Shown here: piece after piece, positions 43,288 to 51,531 of the stretch
Layout of the letters: the number at the start of each line of letters is the position of its first letter
Numbering within the stretch: the stretch's first letter is position 1
Assembly (NCBI GenBank): GCA_030652255.1
Contig: JAUSAZ010000001.1
Span: 1 to 64,000 of the forward strand
Direction of reading: 5' to 3'
Length of the DNA stretch: 64,000 nt
From: Myxococcales bacterium
Lineage (GTDB): Bacteria; Myxococcota_A; Polyangia; Polyangiales; Ga0077539
Program-made: the position numbers and the translations under genes
Notes under the pieces: generated by a model
What the model saw: the letters and a program-made list of their open reading frames with translations, nothing else
Told to the model about the DNA's origin: nothing
Database searches by the model: none

Positions 43288-44724
43288 TCACGCGTCCTCC
43301 CGGGTGAGTTCCTCCAGCGAGCGCCCCTCGCTGGCGACGCCCAGGCGGCGGGCGACCACCGCGGCGATGAGCATGAGGGTCGACGCCAGCGCGTAGCCGG
43401 CGAAGAGGCGCCCGGGGTCGCCCCCCTCCACGATCCGGGCGAAGAGGGACGGCGCGAAGGCCCCGCCGCCCGTTCCGATGGCGTAGAAGAGCGCGATCGC
43501 CACGCCGCGGATCTCGACGGGGAAGAGCTCGCTCACGGTGAGGTAGGCCGAGCTCGCCGCGGCGGAGGCGAAGAAGAACACCACCGACCAGGCGACGGTC
43601 TGCGTCACCGCGTCGAGCGCGCCGGCGAAGAAGAGGGCGCCGGTCACCACCAGCAGGACCCCGGAGATCGCGTAGGTGGCCGGGATCATGACGCGCCGGC
43701 CCCAGCGGTCGAAGAGGGGGCCCAGGAGGAGCGGCCCGAGGAAGTTCCCCGCGGCGAAGGGCAGCACGTAGAGCCCGACCCGGTCGGCGCGGACGTGGTG
43801 GAAACGCTGCAGGATGAGCCCGTAGCTGAAGAAGATGGCGTTGTAGAAGAAGGCCTGCGCGATCATCATCACGACCCCGAGCGCGGCCCGGCGGGGATGG
43901 CGCCGGAGCAGCACCCGCAGCACGTGACCGGCGCCCACGGTGCCGGTGACGGTGAGCGCCACCTCCATCTGCCGGGTGACCCTCACGATGGTGGCGCCGC
44001 CCTCGCGCACCCTCGCCTCGATGACCTCCATGGTCGCGTGCGCCTCGCGGACGTAGCCGTGCATCAGGAGCCAGCGGGGGCTCTCGGGGACGTCGCGTCG
44101 CACCAGCAGGATCACGAGGCCCATCACGGCGCCGAGCCCGAACACGAGGCGCCAGCCCAGCTCCACGGGCACCCGCGCGGGGTCGAGCAGCACCAGCGTG
44201 AGCACCGCCCCGAGCGCCACGCCGATCCAGTAGCTCCCGTTGATGCCGAGGTCGATCTGGCCGCGGATGCGCGCGGGGATGAGCTCGTCGATGGCGGAGT
44301 TGATGGCCGAGTACTCGCCGCCGATGCCCGCGCCCGCCAGGAGCCGGAAGAGCAGGAACACGCCGAAGCTGGAGGCCGCGCCGCTCGCGGCCGTCGCGCC
44401 CAGGTAGATCCCGAGGGTCACGAGGAAGAGCCGCTTGCGGCCGAAGCGGTCGGTCAGGTGACCGAAGATCAGCGCGCCCAGCACCTGACCCACCAGGTAG
44501 ACCGTGTTCGCCAGGCCGACCTCCGCCGCGCGCAGCCCGAGGGTGCGCGCGTCCTGGAGGGTCGGCGCGAGGTTCGCGATCAGGCTCGCCTCGAGCCCGT
44601 CGAGGATCCAGGTGATGCCCAGCGCGACCACCACCCGGCGGTGCCAGCGCGACCAGGTGAGCGCGTCGAGGCGGGCGGGGATGTCCGTGCGGATCACCTC
44701 GCCGGGGAGCGCGTCGGGCTTCAT
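43288..44724 (-). CDS. MFS transporter, sugar/metabolite porter type (478 aa)
   Basis: Twelve-helix MFS carrier. Motifs: ITWILDGLEASLIANLAPTL in helix 1, GHLTDRFGRKRLF between helices 2 and 3, GAGIGGEYSAINSAIDEL in helix 4, RDVPESPRWLL before the central loop and FDRWGRRVMIPATY. The D-R-x-G-R and PESPRWL signatures are those of the sugar/aromatic-acid/phosphate branch. Substrate unknown. It lies between the antiporter and the ArsB-like permease on the same strand. Confidence 0.85.
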   Translation of the reverse strand: MKPDALPGEVIRTDIPARLDALTWSRWHRRVVVALGITWILDGLEASLIANLAPTLQDARTLGLRAAEVGLANTVYLVGQVLGALIFGHLTDRFGRKRLFLVTLGIYLGATAASGAASSFGVFLLFRLLAGAGIGGEYSAINSAIDELIPARIRGQIDLGINGSYWIGVALGAVLTLVLLDPARVPVELGWRLVFGLGAVMGLVILLVRRDVPESPRWLLMHGYVREAHATMEVIEARVREGGATIVRVTRQMEVALTVTGTVGAGHVLRVLLRRHPRRAALGVVMMIAQAFFYNAIFFSYGLILQRFHHVRADRVGLYVLPFAAGNFLGPLLLGPLFDRWGRRVMIPATYAISGVLLVVTGALFFAGALDAVTQTVAWSVVFFFASAAASSAYLTVSELFPVEIRGVAIALFYAIGTGGGAFAPSLFARIVEGGDPGRLFAGYALASTLMLIAAVVARRLGVASEGRSLEELTREDA

Positions 44725-44788
44725 CGCGCGCCCCCTCCGGCGCGGCCGGGGCGGCGGGCGAGGCTCTCCGGGTGGGCTCCTCCCGCGA

Positions 44789-46117
44789 TCATCGGGTGGT
44801 GAGCAGCCCGTACGCGATGGCGACCCCTTCGATGAGCGCGAAGGACAGCAGCCCCACCGGCAGGAACTGCAAGAACCCGAAGTGCACCGGGCGGCCGTCG
44901 GCGTCGCGCAGGTCGGCGCGCTCGACCAGCGCCTGCGCGAGCGGGCCCGAGGTCGCCGCCGTCAGGAAGAGCGAGCTCCCGGCGCAGACCGAGAGCGCGA
45001 GCCCGACGTACACCGAGGGCCCCGGGAGCTCGCGGGTGAGCGCCTCGCCCACGTTGAGCAGCGCCGCCATGCCGGGGCCCGCGGAGAAGAGCCCCGTGAG
45101 CACGCCCGCCAGCGCGAGGAAGACCACCATGCGACCGCGCGGCGGCAGCGGCAGCCCGAGGATCCAGTCGCCCAGCGCCTCGAAGACCCCCGCGCGGCGG
45201 ACCGCGGCCACCATCACGAAGAGCCCGAGGAGGAAGAGCACGGCCTCGACGTCGACCCGGGTGCGCGCGAGGCGCTCGCCCTGCCGCCCGCGGACGAGCA
45301 GCACCACGCACACGCCCAGCCAGCAGACCAGCGCCGGGCCCACGTGGAGGCGCTCGGGCAGGAAGGTCCACGCCAGGAGCATCGCGCCGAGGCCCAGGAC
45401 CGAGGGGAGCACCGGGCCGGGCGCCGGGCGCACGCGGCGGTGCAGCGCCGTGGTGACCGCGAGCGACAGGCGGCGGGCGAGCGGGTCGTCGTCGACGCCG
45501 CGCTCGGGGCGCACGAGGAGCCCGACGCACCCGAGGAGCAGCGCCAGCGCCACGACCGTCGCCGGCAGCGCGCGGAGCAGGTAGTCCGTGAAGCGCATGC
45601 TCCCGCGCGAGAGCAGCAGGATCGCCGGGAAGTCGCCGATGGGCGTGGCGGCGCCGCCGAGGTTGCACGCCACGAGCAGCGTGCCGATGGTCCAGTGGAC
45701 GGTGCGCGGCCGGGCGTCGCCGGTGCGCAGCAGCACGAGGAGCACGGGCAGCACCAGCACCAGGGCGGTGATGTTGTTGACGAGGCCGGAGACGACGAAC
45801 ATCCCCGCGGCGAAGGCCAGCCGGAGGCGCTGCGGCCGACCGCCGCTGGCCACCGCGGCGCGCACCGCGAGCGGCCCGAAGAGCCGCCCCGCGGCGAGCA
45901 GCTCGGCGAGCAGCCCGAGGCCCACGAGGATGATCAGCACGCCCCATGGGACGTCCGCGAGGAGGGCCTCGGTGGTGGCGACGCCCGTGACGCTGGTCGC
46001 GAGGCAGCACGCGGCCGCGCCGGTCATCACGATGAGCAGCCGCAGGTGCGGCACCAGGGCCTGCGCGAGCAGCGTGATGAAGAGTATCGCCGGGGGGATG
46101 AGCTGCCGCAGGGCCAT
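44789..46117 (-). CDS. ArsB/NhaD (IT superfamily) permease (442 aa)
   Basis: About eleven membrane helices of the ion-transporter superfamily that includes ArsB, NhaD and SLC13. Conserved Asn-rich re-entrant elements: LVNNITALVLVLPVLL and ACNLGGAATPIGDFPAILL in the first half, and LFSAGPGMAALLNVGEAL in the second. The substrate could be Na+/H+, arsenite or a dicarboxylate; motifs alone do not decide. Two unknown cytosolic genes immediately upstream (6-bp gap) seem to form an operon with it. Confidence 0.8.
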   Translation of the reverse strand: MALRQLIPPAILFITLLAQALVPHLRLLIVMTGAAACCLATSVTGVATTEALLADVPWGVLIILVGLGLLAELLAAGRLFGPLAVRAAVASGGRPQRLRLAFAAGMFVVSGLVNNITALVLVLPVLLVLLRTGDARPRTVHWTIGTLLVACNLGGAATPIGDFPAILLLSRGSMRFTDYLLRALPATVVALALLLGCVGLLVRPERGVDDDPLARRLSLAVTTALHRRVRPAPGPVLPSVLGLGAMLLAWTFLPERLHVGPALVCWLGVCVVLLVRGRQGERLARTRVDVEAVLFLLGLFVMVAAVRRAGVFEALGDWILGLPLPPRGRMVVFLALAGVLTGLFSAGPGMAALLNVGEALTRELPGPSVYVGLALSVCAGSSLFLTAATSGPLAQALVERADLRDADGRPVHFGFLQFLPVGLLSFALIEGVAIAYGLLTTR

Positions 46118-46123
46118 TGCGGG

Positions 46124-46762
46124 TCACACCAGGGCCGAGAAGGTGCCGACCTCCGCGTTGGCGAGCCAGCGGGGGTAGACCTCGGGACCCACGGGCAGGA
46201 GGTCCCAGCCCAGCAGCGTACGAAACTGCGGGCGCACGTCGGGCCCCATCACCCGCAGCCACTCGGACGACACGTGCGCGAGCGAGCCCGCGGTGCCGTA
46301 GACGAAGGTCAGGAGCGCCGCCCGCGAGCCGGCCCACTTCTGGAGGTCGTCGAAGGGCACCGCCGTGAGCCGGTCGTCGAAGTTGGCCAGCACGCGGTCC
46401 CAGTCCACCGGGCCGAGCGAGCGCTGCATGAGGAGCCCGACGGGGAGCGCCGACAGGGTCGGCACGAGGAGGTCGAGGGCGTCTGCCTCGAAGCCCACCA
46501 CGAGCACCCGCGACGCCCCGTGGAGGGCCGCCGTCGCCCGCGTCGCATCGACCCCGGGGAGCGCGCCGTCGTCGAGGTATCGGGCGGCGACCGCGTCGAG
46601 CACCGAGTACTCCCTGCCGTGCTGCTCGCGCAGCGCCCGCACCCCGTCGGCGCCGTAGGCCGCGGCGGTCTCGCGGACGAAGACCCGCGCGGCGGAGAAG
46701 AACCCGAGCTCACCTGCGGCCAGCAGGAAGGTGCGGCCGAGGGAGGCGGGCAGCTGGGTCAC
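46124..46762 (-). CDS. Conserved hypothetical protein (212 aa)
   Basis: Soluble protein of unknown function. Readable features: LGRTFLLAAGELGFFSAARV at the start, REQHGREYSVLDAVAARYLD, SRVLVVGFEADALDLLVPTL and LQKWAGSRAALLTFVYG. The mix of short strands and amphipathic helices suggests an alpha/beta fold without an obvious nucleotide-binding loop. GTG 46762 overlaps the stop of the upstream gene (GTGA) and the stop is 6 bp from the permease start. This makes it a likely regulatory or coupling partner of that permease. Confidence 0.55.
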   Translation of the reverse strand: MTQLPASLGRTFLLAAGELGFFSAARVFVRETAAAYGADGVRALREQHGREYSVLDAVAARYLDDGALPGVDATRATAALHGASRVLVVGFEADALDLLVPTLSALPVGLLMQRSLGPVDWDRVLANFDDRLTAVPFDDLQKWAGSRAALLTFVYGTAGSLAHVSSEWLRVMGPDVRPQFRTLLGWDLLPVGPEVYPRWLANAEVGTFSALV

Positions 46763-47238
46763 GGCCCGTCTCCGAGCCGCCGCAGGAGCTCGTCCAGCAT
46801 CGCGACCATCAGCACGTTGGCCAGCGCGTGGTGGGCCGGGCCGTCGGCGAGGCTCTCCACGGCGAGCGAGCGGGCGACGGGGTCGGGGAAGCACCGCGCG
46901 AGCGCGCCGGACGGCATCGCGATCGGGTACTCGCGCTCAGCGGGGTCGAGCGACTCGCGCACGTGCGGCGGGACTCGCAGCGGCACCGGGACCGTCGGGC
47001 CCGACGCGGGCCGCGGGCCGGCGGGCGGAGCGAGGTCCGTCGCGCGCTGTAGCAGCGAGAGCAGCGCGAAGGTCGAGGCCCGGTGGTGCGGCGGCCCCTC
47101 GTCGCCGAGGCAGCGGGCCACGAACGCGCGGTCCTGCGGGTCGGGCACCCACGGCGCGAGCATCGCCTCGATGGCCGCCCGGTCGGGCGGCGGGGCGCTG
47201 TGTCGCGGCTTCGAGGGGCGTGAGTGGCGCGAGTGCAT
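46759..47238 (-). CDS. Hypothetical protein (about 160 aa)
   Basis: No family recognised. The N-terminal 25 residues are basic and Pro-rich; the rest is helical with AIEAMLAPWVPDPQDRAFV, THR/HIS-rich HHRASTFALLSLLQ, then PHVRESLDPAEREYPIAMPS and a C-terminal ALANVLMVAMLDELLRRL. Start placed at ATG 47238; an upstream in-frame start at 47259 adds seven residues. Translationally coupled to the next gene and part of the permease operon. Confidence 0.5.
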   Translation of the reverse strand: MHSRHSRPSKPRHSAPPPDRAAIEAMLAPWVPDPQDRAFVARCLGDEGPPHHRASTFALLSLLQRATDLAPPAGPRPASGPTVPVPLRVPPHVRESLDPAEREYPIAMPSGALARCFPDPVARSLAVESLADGPAHHALANVLMVAMLDELLRRLGDGP

Positions 47239-47355
47239 CGACGCCCCGGAGAAAAGCACCCTCCGTCGCGCGGGCGCAACAGCGGACTCGCCCCGCCGCG
47301 GCCGTCGGCGGCGCTTCGTGAGACCCGCGCGGCGGTCGGTCTCCCACGCCGTGAT

Positions 47356-48426
47356 TCAGAGGCTGCAGCGCCGGCCTTCGCGCTCCTCGATCAGCTGCAC
47401 CAGGGTCGACTCCGGGTGCACGCCGACGAGGCGCGCCACCTCCCCTCCGTGGGCGTCGCGGCCCACGAGGGTCGGCACCCCGAGCACGCCCGCGGCGCGC
47501 GCCTGCGCCATCCCCTCGGGCTCATCGACGAGCACGCGGCGCACCGTCACGGCGCACCGGCGCTCCGCGGCCTGCACCACGGGCGCCATCCGCTCGCAGG
47601 CGGGGCAGTCCCTTCGAACGAACTCCACCAGGCCCGCTCCGGTCGGCGCTGCGACGCCCTCGGCGGCCGCGACGCCGGGCAGGCCGCACCCGACCGCGGC
47701 CTCGGCGCAGGGCGCGGCGGCCGCCTCGGAGGGGGAGACCACCGAGGGCGCGACGCCCTGCTGCGTGATGAGCCAGATGCCCGAGAGCACCAGCGCGAGC
47801 CCCGACACCCGCTCGACCCAGATCGCGTGGCGCGCGACGCGGCGCAGCGCGCGCAGGGCCGTCGGCGCGAAGGCGCCCGCCACGATCAGCGGGAGCGCGA
47901 GCCCCGCGGCGTAGACGGCGAGGGTGAGCGCGCCGCGCAGCGGGGAGGCGTTGGCCTGCGCCGTCCAGGTGAGCACGGCGCCGAGCACGGGGCCGACGCA
48001 GGGCGTCCAGCCGAGCCCGAAGGCCGCGCCGAAGAGGAGCGCGCCGAGCAGGCCACCCTCCGCGCGGACGCGGTCGAGGCCCGGGCGCACGTCGCGCTCG
48101 AGCCACGGGATGGACAGCACCCGCAGCTGCTTCAGCCCGAAGAGTATCACCAGCGCCCCGCCCGCGATGGCCAGCGACGCGCGGTGCGCCGCGAGCAGGC
48201 GCCCCGCCCCGGAGGCCGCGAGGCCCAGCAGGACGAAGGGCACTGCGAGGCCGAGCGCGAAGGCCGACGCGCGGAGCACGAGGCGACCGCGCGGCGGATC
48301 CTGGGACAGCGCCGACACCGAGGCCCCGGAGAGGGTCGCGAGGTAGATCGGCACCATCGGGAGCACGCAGGGCGAGGCGAAGCTGAGCACGCCTGCGCTG
48401 AAGACAGCCGGGAGCGATGGTTCCAT
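47356..48426 (-). CDS. ccdA: CcdA-type thiol transporter fused to a thioredoxin-like domain (356 aa)
   Basis: The N-terminal CcdA/DsbD-beta-like membrane domain (about residues 1-235) passes electrons across the inner membrane. FASPCVLPMVPIYLATLSG holds the first reactive Cys, and LGWTPCVGPVLGAVL the second. A Cys-rich linker (AAAAPCAEAAVGCGLPG) leads to a C-terminal thioredoxin-like domain with VRRDCPACERM (CxxC) and GVLGVPTLVGRD (cis-Pro). It would keep periplasmic thiols reduced, for example for cytochrome c maturation with a CcmH-like partner. Start ATG 48426, divergent from the DUF6132 gene. Confidence 0.85.
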   Translation of the reverse strand: MEPSLPAVFSAGVLSFASPCVLPMVPIYLATLSGASVSALSQDPPRGRLVLRASAFALGLAVPFVLLGLAASGAGRLLAAHRASLAIAGGALVILFGLKQLRVLSIPWLERDVRPGLDRVRAEGGLLGALLFGAAFGLGWTPCVGPVLGAVLTWTAQANASPLRGALTLAVYAAGLALPLIVAGAFAPTALRALRRVARHAIWVERVSGLALVLSGIWLITQQGVAPSVVSPSEAAAAPCAEAAVGCGLPGVAAAEGVAAPTGAGLVEFVRRDCPACERMAPVVQAAERRCAVTVRRVLVDEPEGMAQARAAGVLGVPTLVGRDAHGGEVARLVGVHPESTLVQLIEEREGRRCSL

Positions 48427-48430
48427 GAAT

Positions 48431-48495
48431 GGTTGAGAACCAGCCGGTGGGGGAAAGGGTTCCCGGCAACCCCAACCACGGGGTGCGCTGAACCC
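48431..48495 (+). ncRNA. Candidate SAM-I/IV-like riboswitch in the DUF6132 leader
   Basis: The RNA can fold into a three-stem junction. P1 pairs GGTT (48431-48434) with AACC (48491-48494), with AG/CT extending inward. P2 pairs GCCGG (48443-48447) with CCGGC (48463-48467). Then comes AA, then P3 CCCC/GGGG (48470-48473 with 48480-48483), followed by TGC. The string CCGGC-AA-CC...GG-TGC is the core arrangement of SAM-I/SAM-IV aptamers, and the lack of a P4 is like SAM-IV. It lies 53 bases before the DUF6132 start. Not tested against any covariance model. Confidence 0.35.
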
Positions 48496-48547
48496 TTCGC
48501 CCTCCCCCGCGGCTCCCACCGCGCAACCTCACACGGAGCGTTCATCC

Positions 48548-48706
48548 ATGACGTTGCAATCGATCTTCACGGTGCTGCTCGGCGCGGGCGCGGGCTACGC
48601 GTACCACCGCCTCGTGGGCTGCTCGTCGGGCGCGTGCCCCATCACGGCCAACCCCTACATCTCGACCCTCTACGGGGCCGTCATCGGCGGGCTCCTCGCG
48701 CGCTGA
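48548..48706 (+). CDS. DUF6132 family small membrane protein (52 aa)
   Basis: Translates to MTLQSIFTVLLGAGAGYAYH, then RLVGCSSGACPITANPY and a Gly-rich helix ending GGLLAR. The GC-SG-CPIT-NP core between two short hydrophobic glycine-zipper helices is characteristic of DUF6132. The paired Cys residues could be redox- or metal-active, and the protein is divergently arranged with a CcdA-thioredoxin gene. A GGAG lies about 10 bases before the ATG. The function is unknown. Confidence 0.8.
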   Translation: MTLQSIFTVLLGAGAGYAYHRLVGCSSGACPITANPYISTLYGAVIGGLLAR

Positions 48707-48709
48707 GGC

Positions 48710-50059
48710 TCAGGAGGCGGGCTCGAGGCGCACGGCGTCGGCGATGGTCCAGCCGTCGGAGCTCGACGCCGCGCTGAGCACCACCTTCGCCCCGGGGTTG
48801 AGCGAGTAGACCCCGAGCTCCACCCAGCCCTGCGTCCCGGGCTGACGCTGGTTGACCACCACCGGGCTCTGCCCCGAGGCGTCGGTCGCGTCGGAGTACG
48901 CACGGTACGACGCGCGGGTGTTGCGGTTCTCGTCCGGGGCGTAGCGGGCCCACAGCCGGAAGCGCCCGCTGCGGGTGACCGGGAGGGTCCAGGTCGCCGT
49001 GCCCGCGGTGGCGATCTCGGCTGCCATGTAGTCGGCGCCCACGCGCACCGGGCTGCGGGTGTAGCGCGCGAAGGACGTCGACGCGCGGAAGGCCGTGGTC
49101 CCGTTGTCGACCAGCACCGGGCCGATGGGGTTGCCGGTCGCGAGGTCCCTGCCGTTCGAGGGCATGTAGTCGCAGAAGCCGTCGGGCACGCGGGTGTTCG
49201 AGCGGCGGGTCGCGCGGTTGTCGGCGCACACGAGGCGGGGCATCTCGTCGGCGTTCCAGGTGGGGAACACCCGCGTCGGGCCCGTCGGAGCGCGCGCCCC
49301 GGTCCAGCGGGGATAGTCGACGTCGACGGCCTCTCCGGTGGAGAGCCGGTCGTAGTCGCGGATCACCTGCACCGTCGCCCGCCGCCCGACCCGGACGTTG
49401 GCGCCCCAGGTGTTGTGCATGTCGAAGCCGATGAGGTGCGCGAACTCCACCACGTGCTCGCCCTGCATCCGGTTGCAGCCGTGCGAGACGGGCCCGCGCT
49501 GCAGGTACCAGTCGTAGACGCGCTCACCGCCCGCGGTGCTGGTCGTGTACGAGATCGGCCCGTGGAACGCGATGCCCCCGTTGTACGCGACGAAGGGGAA
49601 GCCGCCCCAGGTGACGTAGGCCGGGCCCGTCGTCGGGTAGGCCATCCCGTTCGGGCGGAAGGGAATCCCCGAGACCGTGTTGAAGGTGCGCGCCGCGGAG
49701 TCGAGCGAGGCGCTCGCCCCGGTGGCGATCGGGTACACCACCGTCAGCACCCTCCGCGCGCCGGTCATCTCGACCGAGGCGTAGTAGGGCACCACCCCCG
49801 ACCATGCCTCGGGGAGGTCGCCCGTCACCCGCACGGTGTGCCCGGACTGCGAGACCACCACCTTCGGGCTCACCAGCAACGGGAGCGACCCCCCGTAGAC
49901 CCAGGGCGGAGAGCCCGTGCTGCGAATCTCCTCGGTCGAGAAGTCCAGACCCCCCGTGTCGAGACCGTCATTCTCGGCCTCCGTCGGGTCGGGAGACCCG
50001 CAGCCCACGAGCGCCACAACAGCAAGACAGGCCCAGGCCAACGCGCGCGTCGTCTTCAC
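48710..50059 (-). CDS. Lipoprotein L,D-transpeptidase (YkuD) with C-terminal golvesin-like domain
   Basis: A lipoprotein signal (ALAWACLAVVALVGCGS) places it in the envelope. The YkuD catalytic region contains YNGGIAFHGPI and PVSHGCNRM, i.e. the His and Cys of the SHGC signature with NRM instead of the common xRL. It would cross-link peptidoglycan or attach proteins to it. The last ~130 residues form a golvesin/Xly-type beta module (GRFRLWARYAPDENRNTRAS, GWVELGVYSLNPGAKVVLS, DGWTIADAVRLEP) that probably binds glycan. Start GTG 50059 puts the signal peptide at the N-terminus. Confidence 0.8.
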   Translation of the reverse strand: MKTTRALAWACLAVVALVGCGSPDPTEAENDGLDTGGLDFSTEEIRSTGSPPWVYGGSLPLLVSPKVVVSQSGHTVRVTGDLPEAWSGVVPYYASVEMTGARRVLTVVYPIATGASASLDSAARTFNTVSGIPFRPNGMAYPTTGPAYVTWGGFPFVAYNGGIAFHGPISYTTSTAGGERVYDWYLQRGPVSHGCNRMQGEHVVEFAHLIGFDMHNTWGANVRVGRRATVQVIRDYDRLSTGEAVDVDYPRWTGARAPTGPTRVFPTWNADEMPRLVCADNRATRRSNTRVPDGFCDYMPSNGRDLATGNPIGPVLVDNGTTAFRASTSFARYTRSPVRVGADYMAAEIATAGTATWTLPVTRSGRFRLWARYAPDENRNTRASYRAYSDATDASGQSPVVVNQRQPGTQGWVELGVYSLNPGAKVVLSAASSSDGWTIADAVRLEPAS

Positions 50060-50162
50060 GGGACGGAGGGCTACCACAGGTCCAGGCCGACAACCACCCC
50101 CACCCACCTACATCGTCCCTACGCCTGTCTTTCAGGTGATTTCGAGCGAACCGACGAGCGCC

Positions 50163-51374
50163 TCACCACCGCACCCGCGCCGCGACCGACGGCGGGACGA
50201 GCAGCCAGTACCGCCCCTGTTGCTGCATCCGGCCCGCGCGGTCGTACGCGTCGGGGCCGGCGCCCCAGAAGAGGTCGCCCCGCACCGCGCCCCGGATCGC
50301 GCCGCCGGTGTCCTGCGCCACGACGAGCCTGCGGATGGGGCCGACGCCCTCCAGGGGCGCGAGGTCGAGGAACAGCGGCGCGCCCAAGGGGATGAAGCGG
50401 GTGTCGACGGCCATGCTGCGTCCGGCCGTGAGCACCACGCCCTCGGAGCCGGTCGCCCCTCGCGCGCTCTCGTGGAAGAACACGTACGAGGGGTTGCGGT
50501 TCATCACGGCCTGCGCCTCGGCGGGGTGCGCGGCCAGCCACGCGCGGATCGACTGGAGCGACACCGCGCTCCGTTCGAGCGCGCCGCGCTCGATCAACAC
50601 CCGGCCGAGCGGCACGTACGCGTGCCCGTTGCTCGCGTCGTAGTTGACCCGCAGCACCGCGCCGTCGTCGAGCGTCACCCGCCCGGACCCCTGGATCTCG
50701 AGGAAGAACGCGTCGATCGGATCGTCGACCCAGACCAGCGCACGCGCCGTGCGGCGCAGCGCGCCCGCGGCGATCTGCGCGCGGGTCCAGTAGGGGCGCA
50801 GGCGACCCCGGACGCGGCGCCCGGTGCCGTGCTGCCGGGTCGGCGTGACGAGGTCCGAGGGGCGCGCGTAGAGCGGCACGCGGAAGCGACGGCTGCGCGT
50901 GCGCGAGCCGCGGAGCTCGGGCTCGAAGTAGCCCGTGAAGAGCCCGCGGTCGCTGCCCCCGGAGGCGACGGACACGGGCACGAAGCTGCGCTCGAAGTAG
51001 GCGCGCGCCGCGGCCGCGTCGGCCTCCGGCGGGGGGAGCGCACGACACGCGGTCTTCCAGTCCACCGCCGCGCCGGCGAGCCCACCGGGGCCGACGGGGC
51101 GGTCGTCCGGCACGCGCAGCAGCCGCTCGCAGGTGCGCCGCAGCGCCGGGAGGGCCTCGGCCAGGTTGTCGTCGCGCCACCCGGGGAGCGCGTCGAAGGC
51201 CGACGTCGACGGAGGCGTCGCGGGCGGAGGTCTCGCGGACGGAGGCGTCGTCGCGGTCGACGCGAGCTCCGGGGGCGCGGCCCAGGGCGAGCGCGCGGCG
51301 AAGCTCGGAGCGTGTCGAGGCGCGGACGCGCAGGCGACGAGCAGCAACGGGAGCAGCGACCGGCGCGACGACAT
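50163..51374 (-). CDS. mltA: MltA-type membrane-bound lytic murein transglycosylase
   Basis: Lipoprotein (LLPLLLVACAS) of 403 aa that cleaves the MurNAc-GlcNAc bond to form anhydro ends. MltA blocks: FTGYFEPELRGSRT, FRVPLYARPSDLV, VDDPIDAFFLEIQGSGRV, NPSYVFFHE and a 3D-type double-psi barrel with LVVAQDTGGAIRGAVRGDLF, whose Asp residues are catalytic. A Pro/Thr-rich linker follows the lipobox. Adjacent to an L,D-transpeptidase on the same strand, suggesting joint wall remodelling. Confidence 0.9.
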   Translation of the reverse strand: MSSRRSLLPLLLVACASAPRHAPSFAARSPWAAPPELASTATTPPSARPPPATPPSTSAFDALPGWRDDNLAEALPALRRTCERLLRVPDDRPVGPGGLAGAAVDWKTACRALPPPEADAAAARAYFERSFVPVSVASGGSDRGLFTGYFEPELRGSRTRSRRFRVPLYARPSDLVTPTRQHGTGRRVRGRLRPYWTRAQIAAGALRRTARALVWVDDPIDAFFLEIQGSGRVTLDDGAVLRVNYDASNGHAYVPLGRVLIERGALERSAVSLQSIRAWLAAHPAEAQAVMNRNPSYVFFHESARGATGSEGVVLTAGRSMAVDTRFIPLGAPLFLDLAPLEGVGPIRRLVVAQDTGGAIRGAVRGDLFWGAGPDAYDRAGRMQQQGRYWLLVPPSVAARVRW

Positions 51375-51420
51375 GCGCCCCGAGCGTACCCGGGACGCGG
51401 TCGTGGGCAGCAGTTTCGCA

Positions 51421-51531
51421 CTACCCACGGCGGCGGGAGCGCCAGCGGCGGAGCCCGAAGGCCAGCGCGGCGAAGCCGAAGAGCCCGACGCCCGCCCGCG
51501 GGTGGTCAGTCCGCTCGCCAAGACAACGGTG
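51421..51531 (-). other. In-frame hydrophobic/Arg tail after the ferritin-like stop
   Basis: Directly after the TGA of the ferritin-like gene, the same frame continues 36 codons: HRCLGERTDHPRA, then GVGLFGFAALAFGLRRW, Arg-rich end and stop at 51421. A transmembrane helix followed by RRWRSRRRG resembles a sorting or anchor tail, but there is no start codon of its own. It may be chance, read-through or a remnant of a lost gene. Confidence 0.25.
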
